The position numbers and the translations under genes were made by a program. This document shows, in pieces, positions 17,625 through 24,987 of a DNA stretch of 64,000 bases. The stretch comes from Polyangium sp. y55x31. GTDB lineage: Bacteria > Myxococcota_A > Polyangia > Polyangiales > Polyangiaceae. The notes beneath the pieces were generated by a model that was not told the DNA's origin, ran no database searches, and saw only the letters and a program-made list of their open reading frames with translations. How positions within the stretch are numbered: position 1 is the stretch's first letter; every line of letters starts with the position of its first letter. The stretch lies in NCBI RefSeq assembly GCF_029946505.1, contig NZ_JARZHG010000007.1, positions 1 through 64,000 on the forward strand. The letters are read 5' to 3'.

Positions 17625-20189
17625 GTGGACGGATCGGCGAAGCTCGACGCATATCGGAAAAAGCGTGATCCCGGTCAAACCCCCGAGCCCTTTGGAGGCC
17701 CGGCCGGCTCGCCCGGCGCGACGACGGAAGGCGCGTATGTCGTGCATCTGCACGACGCTCGCCGCCGCCATTACGACCTGCGCCTCGAGGTGGGCGGCGC
17801 GCTCGAGAGCTTCTCCGTGCCCAAGGGGCCCACGCTGAATCCGGGCGAGCGCCGCCTTGCCGTCCGCACCGAGCCGCACCCCCTCGAATATCTCCATTTC
17901 GAGGACGTCATCCCCGAGGGCAATTACGGTGCCGGACCCATGATCGCCTGGGACACCGGCCGGGTTCGGTACCTGGACGAACCCGCAGAAGACCAGTTAC
18001 GCAAGGGCAAACTCGAGTTCGAGCTTTCGGGCCACAAGCTCCACGGCCGCTTCCTCCTGGTCCGGCTGAAGGACTCCGAGAAGGACTGGCTCCTCTTCAA
18101 GAAGCACGACGCCTTCGCGGCGCCCGGACACGACATCGTCCAGGAAAAACCTCGCTCCGTCCTCTCCGGCCTCGACATCGGCGAGCTCGGCCACGCCTCG
18201 GACATCGCAACCGAACTCGAAGCCCGCGCCGCGGCCCTCGGCGCGCCCAAGGGTTCCATCGAGCCAAACATGGTCCCCATGCGCGCCTGCCCCGCGCCGA
18301 AGGGCTCGCTCGGCTCGAACTACATCTTCGAGCTCAAGATGGACGGCGTCCGCTGCATTGCCCGGAAAAACGGCTCGGACGTCCTCCTCCAGTCGAGAAG
18401 CCTGCGCGACGTCTCGCGTGTTTATCCCGAGGTCGCGCGCGCCGTCGACAAGCTCGCCGCCGCCCGCCTCGTGCTCGACGGCGAGATCATCGCCCTCGAC
18501 CAGGCCGGACAGCCGAGCTTCCAGCGCCTCGCCCAGCGCATCCACCTCGCCAGCAGCGCCGATATTCGCCGCGCCGAGACCCGGATCCCCGTCCTCTACG
18601 TGGTCTTCGACCTGCTCGCGATCGGCGACCGCGACCTGCGCCGCCTCCCGCTCCACGCGCGCAAGGAGCTCCTGCAAAGCCTCGTCCGTGCGCCCGGCGA
18701 GATTCGCACCCTCGACACGATCGAGGGCGACCCCACCATGCTCTTCGATTTCTGCCGCGAGCGCCGGATGGAGGGCCTCGTCGCCAAGCGCCGCGACGCC
18801 CCCTATCGCCCCGGCCCCGCGCGTTCGTACGATTGGATCAAGCTCAAGTGCGAGCGCGACGACGATTTCGTGGTCGTCGGCTATACCCTCGGCGAGGGCG
18901 GCCGCGCCCGGCTCGGCGCGCTCGACGTCGCGGCCTACGAGGCCGGCGAGCTGCGCTACCGCGGCAAGGTCGGCAGCGGCCTCGACGCGGCGTCCATCGA
19001 AGCGCTGCTCGCGCGCCTCACCCCCTTGCGTACGGACAAACCCACCGCGCGTGGCCCGTACAACGCCGCGCCGCGCGGCCGCGTCCACGTTCGCCCCGAG
19101 CTCGTCGTGTCCGTGCGTTTTTCCGGGTATACCGACGACGGCAACCTACGCTTCCCGGTTTTTCGCGGGATCCGCGACGACGTCGCGCCCGAGGAATGCG
19201 TCGCCTCGCCGCACGGCGATAAAGAGGAGACCGAGATCGAGCGCCTCGCGGCCGAGTCTGTCCGCACGGGGGGCGCCGCGAAGGGGCAGGCAGAGGTCCC
19301 CATCAACAACGCCGACAAGGTCCTCTTCCCCGCGGACGGCATCACGAAGCGGGACATCGCCGCGTATTACGCCGCCGTCGCGCCCGTCCTCCTGCCGCAC
19401 CTCCGCGACCGACCGGTGATGCTCGTGCGGTATCCCGACGGCATCACCGGCAAGTTTTTCTATCAATGGAACGTCCCTGCGGGCCTGCCCGATTGGGTGC
19501 CCACGCTCCGCGTCCGCCTGCCGGGGCGCGAGGACGAAATGGAGGTCTTTCACATCCGCGACGAGGCCACGCTCCTCTACGTCGCGAACCTCGGCGCGAT
19601 TCCGATTCACGTGATCGCCTCGCGCGTCCCGCACCTCGAAGAGGCCGATTTCTTCAACATCGACCTCGACGTCAGCGGCGGGACGTTCGCCGACGTCATC
19701 ACCCTCGCGCGCTCGCTCGAGGGTCTGCTCGATCAAATCGGCCTCACGGGGTTTCCGAAGACGTCCGGCCAGTCGGGCCTGCACGTCTTCGTCCCGCTCG
19801 GCCCCGCGATCTCCTATGAAACGGCGCGCGCCCTCGCCGACCTCGTCGGCCACATGCTCGTCCGGAAACACCCCGACATCGCCACCATGGAGCGCTCGAA
19901 GCAGCGCCGCGGCCCGCGTGTTTATGTCGATACCGGACAAACCGGCGCGTCCCGCACCATCGTCGCGCCTTACGCCGTACGCGCCGTGCCGGGCGCGCGT
20001 GTCTCCACGCCGCTCACCTGGGACGAGGTCGACGATTCGCTCGATCCTCGTGCCTTCGACATCCACACGGTTCCCCGCCGCGTCGCGCGTATCTTCGATC
20101 CCATGGCGCCGCTGCTCACGGAGACCCCCTCCGTGCTCGCGGCCATCGAGCGGCTCGAAAAGCTCGCCCTCGGCCGCCACGTCGCCTGA
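17625..20189 (+). CDS. ligD: multifunctional DNA ligase D (PE-LIG-POL)
   Basis: An 854-residue NHEJ enzyme. GTG at 17625 has a strong GGAGGA 4 nt upstream; the upstream open frame reads as low-complexity antisense to ku. Domains in order: 3'-phosphoesterase (about 37-190, VVHLHDARRRHYDLRLE, LHFEDVIPEGNYGAG), ATP-dependent ligase (about 215-540) with the nucleotidyl lysine in ELKMDGVR (K238), DGEIIALD and EGLVAKRRDA, then the archaeo-eukaryotic primase-type polymerase (about 555-845; NADKVLFPADGITK, DFFNIDLDVSGG, TSGQSGLHVFVPL). The order matches Pseudomonas LigD rather than mycobacterial LigD. It should end-process, fill and seal breaks with the adjacent Ku. Confidence 0.95.
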   Translation: MDGSAKLDAYRKKRDPGQTPEPFGGPAGSPGATTEGAYVVHLHDARRRHYDLRLEVGGALESFSVPKGPTLNPGERRLAVRTEPHPLEYLHFEDVIPEGNYGAGPMIAWDTGRVRYLDEPAEDQLRKGKLEFELSGHKLHGRFLLVRLKDSEKDWLLFKKHDAFAAPGHDIVQEKPRSVLSGLDIGELGHASDIATELEARAAALGAPKGSIEPNMVPMRACPAPKGSLGSNYIFELKMDGVRCIARKNGSDVLLQSRSLRDVSRVYPEVARAVDKLAAARLVLDGEIIALDQAGQPSFQRLAQRIHLASSADIRRAETRIPVLYVVFDLLAIGDRDLRRLPLHARKELLQSLVRAPGEIRTLDTIEGDPTMLFDFCRERRMEGLVAKRRDAPYRPGPARSYDWIKLKCERDDDFVVVGYTLGEGGRARLGALDVAAYEAGELRYRGKVGSGLDAASIEALLARLTPLRTDKPTARGPYNAAPRGRVHVRPELVVSVRFSGYTDDGNLRFPVFRGIRDDVAPEECVASPHGDKEETEIERLAAESVRTGGAAKGQAEVPINNADKVLFPADGITKRDIAAYYAAVAPVLLPHLRDRPVMLVRYPDGITGKFFYQWNVPAGLPDWVPTLRVRLPGREDEMEVFHIRDEATLLYVANLGAIPIHVIASRVPHLEEADFFNIDLDVSGGTFADVITLARSLEGLLDQIGLTGFPKTSGQSGLHVFVPLGPAISYETARALADLVGHMLVRKHPDIATMERSKQRRGPRVYVDTGQTGASRTIVAPYAVRAVPGARVSTPLTWDEVDDSLDPRAFDIHTVPRRVARIFDPMAPLLTETPSVLAAIERLEKLALGRHVA

Positions 20190-20197
20190 CCCGCCCT

Positions 20198-20626
20198 TTA
20201 CGACGCGCTCGCCTCGCGGCCTCGCAGCTCCGCGACGAACGCCCGCGCGTCCGCCTCCGTGGCGCAAAACAGCATCGGCTTCTGGGGGCGGTTCGGGCGC
20301 AGGAGCGGAATGGCCTTGATCAAGAGATTCGCGTAAAGCCGCTGATGATAGCTGCCCCCGTAGACGGCCAGGCCCCGCAGCGAGGTCGTGAGGTCCCGCC
20401 CGAGGGCCGACGTGCGCGCGTCCGGGCGCACCTGCCCGAGCTTCGAGACATCCACGAGGAGGAGGAGCTGCCGCCCCACCTGCGCGGCCAGCGCCTCGAT
20501 TCGATCGAACAGCGCCGTCGTATCGGAAAGCAAGACGTCGCCCTGGATTCGAAGCACGAAAAGATCCGGCGCCTCGAATCGCGCTTCGTGCGACGATCCG
20601 AGCCGCGACCACCCCTCTCCGTTCAC
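20198..20626 (-). CDS. STAS/SpoIIAA-like domain protein
   Basis: A 142-residue soluble protein with a single alpha/beta domain of the SpoIIAA/STAS type: DLFVLRIQGDVLLSDTTALFDRIEALA, LLLLVDVSKLGQVRPDAR, YGGSYHQRLYANLLIKA and LFCATEADARAFVAEL. It is a clear paralogue of 21270..21716 in the same direction, with the double-CXXCG-like gene between them. The typical anti-anti-sigma phosphorylatable Ser region here reads DVSKLG. It may take part in sigma-factor or partner-switch signalling; its partners are not in the window. Confidence 0.75.
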   Translation of the reverse strand: MNGEGWSRLGSSHEARFEAPDLFVLRIQGDVLLSDTTALFDRIEALAAQVGRQLLLLVDVSKLGQVRPDARTSALGRDLTTSLRGLAVYGGSYHQRLYANLLIKAIPLLRPNRPQKPMLFCATEADARAFVAELRGREASAS

Positions 20627-20642
20627 CCTGCCTCCATGCGCT

Positions 20643-21257
20643 TCATGCGCGCTTCCAGACGAACGCCTCCGTCGGCACGAGCGTCACGTTCGTGAGGCCG
20701 TATTTGTCGCGCATCGCGAGCACCCGCTCGGTCGCCACGAGGCAGCCGCCGAAGCCCCAGGGGACGAACACGTCCTCGCCGCTCCACGTCGGCTCGTCGA
20801 TCGTGTATCCCTCGACGAGCGTCACCTCGGCGCCGCCCATGCATTGCAGGCAATCCGATTCGCCCTCGCGCGCCACGCGGCTCCGCTTCGGGTCGATCTG
20901 CGTCATTCCGTATCCGGCGAGCGCGAGGTGATACCGCGCATGCGGCGCGGCCGATTCCGGGTGCACCTTCCGGATCTCGACCTCTTTCAGCCCATGCAGC
21001 CCCGAGAGCTTCTCGGCGCGCCATGCTTCGAGGAATCGCTCGGACACCAGCAAATCGAGGCCCGGCCCGAACGCCACGTCTCCGAGGCCCTCGCCGCGCG
21101 CAAACAGCTCGGCCCGGAGCGGCGGGATCCATTCTTTCTCGGTGAGCGCGCGCCCGCACGCCGGGCACGTGAGCCCCTCTTTGAACTGCGGTTCGAGCGG
21201 GACGAACGTGGTCTCGTGGCTCGACCCGACGCTGCTCTGCAAGACGAAGAACTTCAT
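20643..21257 (-). CDS. double-CXXCG motif protein, SitI6/immunity-like
   Basis: A 204-residue soluble protein. CPACG (about residue 31) and CLQCMGG (about 136) are two CXXC pairs. Between and after them are the repeated half-motifs VAFGPGLDLLVSERFLEAWR/GLHGLKEVEIRKV and FGGCLVATERVLAMRDKYGLTNVTLVPTEAF. This layout resembles the myxobacterial double-CXXCG paralogous family, some members of which are SitI-type immunity proteins against outer-membrane-exchange toxins. No toxin gene is adjacent, so an orphan immunity role is only inferred. It lies between two STAS paralogues, 12-16 nt from each, so all three are probably one operon. Confidence 0.6.
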   Translation of the reverse strand: MKFFVLQSSVGSSHETTFVPLEPQFKEGLTCPACGRALTEKEWIPPLRAELFARGEGLGDVAFGPGLDLLVSERFLEAWRAEKLSGLHGLKEVEIRKVHPESAAPHARYHLALAGYGMTQIDPKRSRVAREGESDCLQCMGGAEVTLVEGYTIDEPTWSGEDVFVPWGFGGCLVATERVLAMRDKYGLTNVTLVPTEAFVWKRA

Positions 21258-21269
21258 GCGGCCTCGAGT

Positions 21270-21716
21270 CTACGACGAGCCCCCCTCCTTGCGCCGCATC
21301 TCCTCGACGAGCGCCCGCGCTTCGGCCTCCGTGGCGCAAAAATAGAGGGGGCGCTTCGACCGGTTCGGCTTCAGGAGAAGCAACGCCTTGGCCACCATGT
21401 TGGCCAGGAGACGCTGGCGAAAGCTCCCCCCGTAAAGGATCGTCGCGTGCAGCAGCGACTTGACGTCCCGCTCGACGGACAGCTTGCCCGCCTCCTCGGT
21501 CACCCGCCCGAGCCGGGAGATGTCCGAGATCCAGAAGAGCCGCCGCCCCGTGCGCGCCGCGAGCTCCTCCACCATGTCGAACATGCACGCCATGTCGGCG
21601 CCGGTGACGTCGCCCACGTCGCCGACGAAGAAGATATCCGGCTCCTCGAAGCGATAACGGTGCGGACTTCCCTCCCGGAGCGGCAACCACTCCTCACGAA
21701 CCTCCGGCTTGACCAT
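21270..21716 (-). CDS. STAS/SpoIIAA-like domain protein (paralogue)
   Basis: A 148-residue paralogue of the protein at 20198. Matching segments are DIFFVGDVGDVTGADMACMFDM, LFWISDISRLGRVTEEAG, YGGSFRQRLLANMVAKALLLLKPNR and LYFCATEAEARALVEEM. ATG at 21716 (MVKPEVREEW) is chosen because the open frame upstream runs into the divergent promoter region. It is first in the three-gene minus-strand group (21716 to 20198). The duplication around a putative immunity protein is unusual. Confidence 0.75.
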   Translation of the reverse strand: MVKPEVREEWLPLREGSPHRYRFEEPDIFFVGDVGDVTGADMACMFDMVEELAARTGRRLFWISDISRLGRVTEEAGKLSVERDVKSLLHATILYGGSFRQRLLANMVAKALLLLKPNRSKRPLYFCATEAEARALVEEMRRKEGGSS

Positions 21717-21749
21717 GCCCCGACGTACCCTCCGACCTGCCGTGAAACC

Positions 21750-21765
21750 TTCCCCGGATGGGGAA
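21750..21765. promoter_or_regulatory. inverted repeat in divergent region
   Basis: TTCCCC-GGAT-GGGGAA, a perfect 6-bp inverted repeat between the divergent starts at 21716 and 21859. It could be an operator or an RNA hairpin; nothing else in the 142-nt gap is recognisable. Confidence 0.3.
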
Positions 21766-21858
21766 AGATACCGACTTGCGCGAAGCCCGTGCGAGCAAAG
21801 TCGTGGCCCCTCGGATGCCGTGGTAGGAGGAGGTGAACACACCAACGAGGAGTTCATC

Positions 21859-22092
21859 ATGCGACACGCCCTCCAGACCTTCATGCTCACGTCCTTCTTT
21901 GGCCTCGCCCTCGCCGCCTGCGGCGGTTACTCGCCGGAGGAGGCCCAGACGAAGTGCGACCTCGAACGCACGGCCAAGGCCTCCTGCGTGAACGACGCCG
22001 CCTACCAGCAGTGTCTGAGCTGCTTCGAGCAGTGCGGCGATACCTGCGCCATCGCCGAGTCCTGCCCCATCCAGTACATCTGCTCCGAGTAA
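21859..22092 (+). CDS. small Cys-rich lipoprotein
   Basis: A 77-residue protein. ATG at 21859 is preceded by GAGGAG, and the signal peptide ends LALAACGG, a good lipobox. The mature 55 residues contain eight further Cys arranged as CDLERTAKASC, QQCLSCFEQCGDTC and ESCPIQYIC, suggesting a disulfide-stabilised knot outside the cytoplasm. Such small Cys-rich lipoproteins are frequent in Polyangiales; function unknown. It is divergent from the STAS operon. Confidence 0.75.
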   Translation: MRHALQTFMLTSFFGLALAACGGYSPEEAQTKCDLERTAKASCVNDAAYQQCLSCFEQCGDTCAIAESCPIQYICSE

Positions 22093-22263
22093 TCCTCCCC
22101 ACGCGGTTGCACCTCGCACCACCACCGTGTGGTTTGGAGCACGAAACCCGCGCAACCTTTCCAAATTCGCCCTGGTCACGATCCACGCGGCGCTGTGCAC
22201 CTGGCCAAACCAAAAAGTGCATAGGCCGGAAAGAGTCTCGTTGCCTCGGCCTTTGGGACAGTG

Positions 22264-22280
22264 AAACCTTCTTGAGGTTT
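22264..22280 (+). promoter_or_regulatory. short hairpin upstream of 22308
   Basis: AAACCT-TCTTG-AGGTTT, a perfect 6-bp stem with a 5-nt loop, 27 nt before the start codon. It could act in the leader or as an operator. The surrounding 22093-22307 gap is noticeably less GC-rich than the genes and shows no other feature. Confidence 0.3.
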
Positions 22281-22307
22281 GCCCCGTCCAACTCGCGGTA
22301 AAACGCC

Positions 22308-23252
22308 ATGACCTTCGACCCCTTCCTCCACGACGAGCCGCCCGACACCCGCCACGACGCGCCGACGAAGCGCGCGATGGAAGGGCTCTTCGCCGACGAA
22401 GTCGCGTCGAGCGACGGGCCCGCGACACGCGCCATGAGCCCGGACGAACGGGAGATGGCGCTGCTCGGGCACGAGGAAGGTCGATACGAAGGCAACGCGG
22501 AAGCCTGGGACGACGACGAACCCGCCGAGCCCGTCTTCCCCCCGGCATTCGCCGACTCCGATGACGAAGATACGGCCCTCGCCGAGCTCGCCGGGTTGTC
22601 AATACGGTCTGATCGGAAGACGTTACCCTCGGCCCGCTTCACACACCTCGGCGAACCCCTCCCCCCGCCCCGCTACGCCGACCTTGGCTGGGAAAACTCG
22701 GTCTGCACGGACGAACCCGTGACGTCCTGGGACGAAACCCCCATCCCAGGCTCCGACGAGCCGCCGAGCTCCTCGCCTTCGATCTGGGGACGCGTGCAGC
22801 AATTCGTCGCGCGCCTCGCCCTGAAACGCCCGGCGCCGAATCCGGCGGCCTCGCACGCGCGGAGCACGGCGCGCGCGGTCGCGGACCTCGTCTGGACGAT
22901 GGAGGACGCGGACCTCGAGGTGCTCGCGGCGCACATCGAGCGCGTGGTCTCGCTCCGCCAGCTCGGCCCCGAGGCGTATGCGGAGGCGAGGATCCTCGAC
23001 GCGCTCGGCACGCTGGAGTCGGAGGACCGCGCCGCGGGCGGCATCTCGCTCTCGGCGCTGCGAGCGCACATGCCCGAGGTGTCACGCTGCGCGCTCGACG
23101 GGGCGCTCCTGCGCCTCGAAGAACGCCGCTTCCTCGCGCTCGCGCCCGCGGAGGACGTGCCGGAGCGGGACGCGCTGTGCGACCCGAAGCGAGGTTGGCT
23201 GGGTCGCTGCGCGCTGCTCGCTCCTTCGACGATGGGGGGCTCGCGCAGCTAA
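22308..23252 (+). CDS. acidic hypothetical protein with winged-helix-like C-terminus
   Basis: A 314-residue protein of unknown function. The first 160 residues are acidic, Pro-rich and probably disordered (DDDEPAEPVFPP, DSDDEDTALAELAG). Residues about 185-295 are helical and end in a segment (ISLSALRAHMPEVSRCALDGALLRLEERRFLAL) that reads like a winged helix-turn-helix. A 6-bp hairpin (22264-22280) lies just upstream of its start. The last residues (LLAPSTMGGSRS) are encoded by a strong inverted repeat, and the stop codon sits in its loop. No clear homologue recognised. Confidence 0.6.
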   Translation: MTFDPFLHDEPPDTRHDAPTKRAMEGLFADEVASSDGPATRAMSPDEREMALLGHEEGRYEGNAEAWDDDEPAEPVFPPAFADSDDEDTALAELAGLSIRSDRKTLPSARFTHLGEPLPPPRYADLGWENSVCTDEPVTSWDETPIPGSDEPPSSSPSIWGRVQQFVARLALKRPAPNPAASHARSTARAVADLVWTMEDADLEVLAAHIERVVSLRQLGPEAYAEARILDALGTLESEDRAAGGISLSALRAHMPEVSRCALDGALLRLEERRFLALAPAEDVPERDALCDPKRGWLGRCALLAPSTMGGSRS

Positions 23253-23285
23253 CGCTGCGCTCTGCCCCCCAAACCCCCCGGTTTG
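23234..23285. terminator. double hairpin between convergent genes
   Basis: The first hairpin pairs GGGGGGC (23234-23240) with GCCCCCC (23264-23270) and, inside it, GCGCAGC (23243-23249) with GCTGCGC (23254-23260) around loop TAAC. The second is CAAACC-CCCC-GGTTTG (23270-23285). They lie between the convergent genes 22308 (+) and 23305 (-), as expected of a bidirectional terminator, but without a T-tract. The TAA stop of 22308 is in the first loop. Confidence 0.55.
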
Positions 23286-23304
23286 CCCGCCGTACCCTCG
23301 CTCG

Positions 23305-23904
23305 TCACTTCATCTTCGCCGCTTCCTCGCCGACGCGTTCGAAGAGCTCCGGGATCGCCTTCTTCTGGGCGGCTTCGCGGATCCAGCCGGGCAGCGAGGT
23401 GTTCGGCTCGGCGTGCACCGTGTACACGACGAGGCTCTTCTTGCCGCCGTCGTGCGGCTTCACCTCCCAGCTCCCCTGGTTGAACTTGTAGTCGCCGCGC
23501 ACGAGCTTCCAGCGCCGCGACATGCCCTGGTCGCTCACCTCGTGCACGGCCTCGGTCACGGCCGTCAGGTTCGACAGCGGGAAGGGCATCGCGATCGTCA
23601 CCTCGCAGGTGTGCTTGTTTCCTTCCTGCTTGACGAGCCGCGAGGCCTCGATGCGCGGCATGCGCTTCTTGTAACTCGCGCACTCGGAGACGACCTGCCA
23701 GACCTTCTCGGGCGGCTGATCGATCACGCCCTTCGCCACGACCTTCGGCGTGTCGCTGCCCTTCACGTCGATCATGCGGATGTCGGGCGGCGCCGAGCCT
23801 CCGGCAAGGGCGTCGGGTCCGAGCAAGGTCGTGCCGACGAGGGCTGCGCCTGCCAGAACGGCGAGTGCGCCGCGCGGGAAGAGAATCGATCGTTCGCGTT
23901 CCAT
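23305..23904 (-). CDS. exported SRPBCC/START-like domain protein
   Basis: A 199-residue protein with an N-terminal signal sequence (LAVLAGAALVGTTLLGPDALAGG) and one domain of the SRPBCC/polyketide cyclase type: VVAKGVIDQPPEKVWQVVSECASYKKRMPRI, then VHEVSDQGMSRRWKL, FNQGSWEVKP and VVYTVHAEPNTSLPGWI. The family binds hydrophobic ligands in a helix-grip pocket; here it would do so in the periplasm. A C-terminal helix (AAQKKAIPELFERVGEEAAKM) completes the fold. It is convergent with 22308 and stands alone on the minus strand. Confidence 0.8.
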   Translation of the reverse strand: MERERSILFPRGALAVLAGAALVGTTLLGPDALAGGSAPPDIRMIDVKGSDTPKVVAKGVIDQPPEKVWQVVSECASYKKRMPRIEASRLVKQEGNKHTCEVTIAMPFPLSNLTAVTEAVHEVSDQGMSRRWKLVRGDYKFNQGSWEVKPHDGGKKSLVVYTVHAEPNTSLPGWIREAAQKKAIPELFERVGEEAAKMK

Positions 23905-24043
23905 CTGTGCGGGCCTCCGGTCGTGACAGATCGAGAACTATCAGCGGAGCCGCACGCGGTACAAGTCCCCGCAGCATGGCGGCATGCAAAGATCCCGGTC
24001 GTTCGTCATGTACGTTTTCCGGTGTGGCTGTCGCCGCCAAACC

Positions 24044-24937
24044 CTACCGGTCGAGCTCCCGCCGGACGACGGCCTCGAGCGCATCGATGAAGCGGGGCCG
24101 GTCACACACCGCCCTCGCCCGGTAGAACCGCCCGAGCCCCGCCTTCGCGGCGATCTTCGGCGCCTCGATGTCGAGGTCGTAGAGCGTCTCGACGTGCTCG
24201 GCGAGAAACCCGATCGGGGCGACGAGCACGGCCCCTGCGCCCGTCTGTGCGAGATCGGCGAACGTCTCGGCGAGATCCGGCCCGAGCCACGGCTCGGCGC
24301 TCGCGCCCTGGCTCTGGAAGGCGATTCGCGTGGAAAAACCTCGCGCTTCGAACCGCGCGGCCACGGCGCCGGCCATTTCGCGGAATTGCGCCTCGTATTT
24401 GTCGCCCATGGCGATCACGCGGCGCGGCAAGCTGTGCGCCGAGAGGACGATCGGCACCGCCATTTGCTCCTCCGCGGGCACGGCGGCGAGCGCCTCGTCG
24501 ATCGTCTCGACGAACGCGTCGATCAACGCGGGCTCCATGCCCCAGGCCGGCACGGCGCGGATCGAGAGCTCCGGGTGGCTCGCGGCGGCCTCGCGGACGG
24601 GCCCGTGATACGCGTCGACCGATTGCGGCGCGAGCGGCAGCGAGACGATCGTCCGCACGCCCTTCGCGACGAGCCCGGGCAGGACCTCGCTCGGATACGG
24701 ATGCCAGAGCCGGCCCGAGACGGCCACCGGAATGCCGAGCCGGGCTTCGAGCGCGCGCGCCTGCGCCTCGGTGATGGCCATGAGCGGCGAGCCGCCGATC
24801 ACCTCGAACCGGTGCGTGACCTCCGCGACGAGCTCGGGCGGCGACGGGCGGCCCCGGCGGATGTTGTTCAGGAACGCGGGGATGTCGGCGGTGCGGGAGA
24901 CGGTCCCGTGGCAGGAGACGAGGACGGCGATCGACAT
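24044..24937 (-). CDS. hemH: ferrochelatase-family protein
   Basis: A 297-residue chelatase inserting iron into a porphyrin for heme synthesis. Motifs: VLVSCHGTV at the start, NNIRRGRP, LWHPYPSEVLPGLVAKG, the catalytic-histidine motif IVLSAHSLPRRVI, FQSQGASAEPWLGPD and VLVAPIGFLAEHVETLYDLDIEA, all diagnostic. The length is on the short side for the family. The sequence does not by itself decide between protoporphyrin and coproporphyrin chelation. It is divergent from nothing close: it sits 50 nt downstream of cysNC on the same strand but is not obviously coupled to it. Confidence 0.92.
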   Translation of the reverse strand: MSIAVLVSCHGTVSRTADIPAFLNNIRRGRPSPPELVAEVTHRFEVIGGSPLMAITEAQARALEARLGIPVAVSGRLWHPYPSEVLPGLVAKGVRTIVSLPLAPQSVDAYHGPVREAAASHPELSIRAVPAWGMEPALIDAFVETIDEALAAVPAEEQMAVPIVLSAHSLPRRVIAMGDKYEAQFREMAGAVAARFEARGFSTRIAFQSQGASAEPWLGPDLAETFADLAQTGAGAVLVAPIGFLAEHVETLYDLDIEAPKIAAKAGLGRFYRARAVCDRPRFIDALEAVVRRELDR

Positions 24938-24987
24938 GGGCAGCTTTTATAGGACAGCGAGGCTACCTCGACCAGCCAGGCCCGCGC

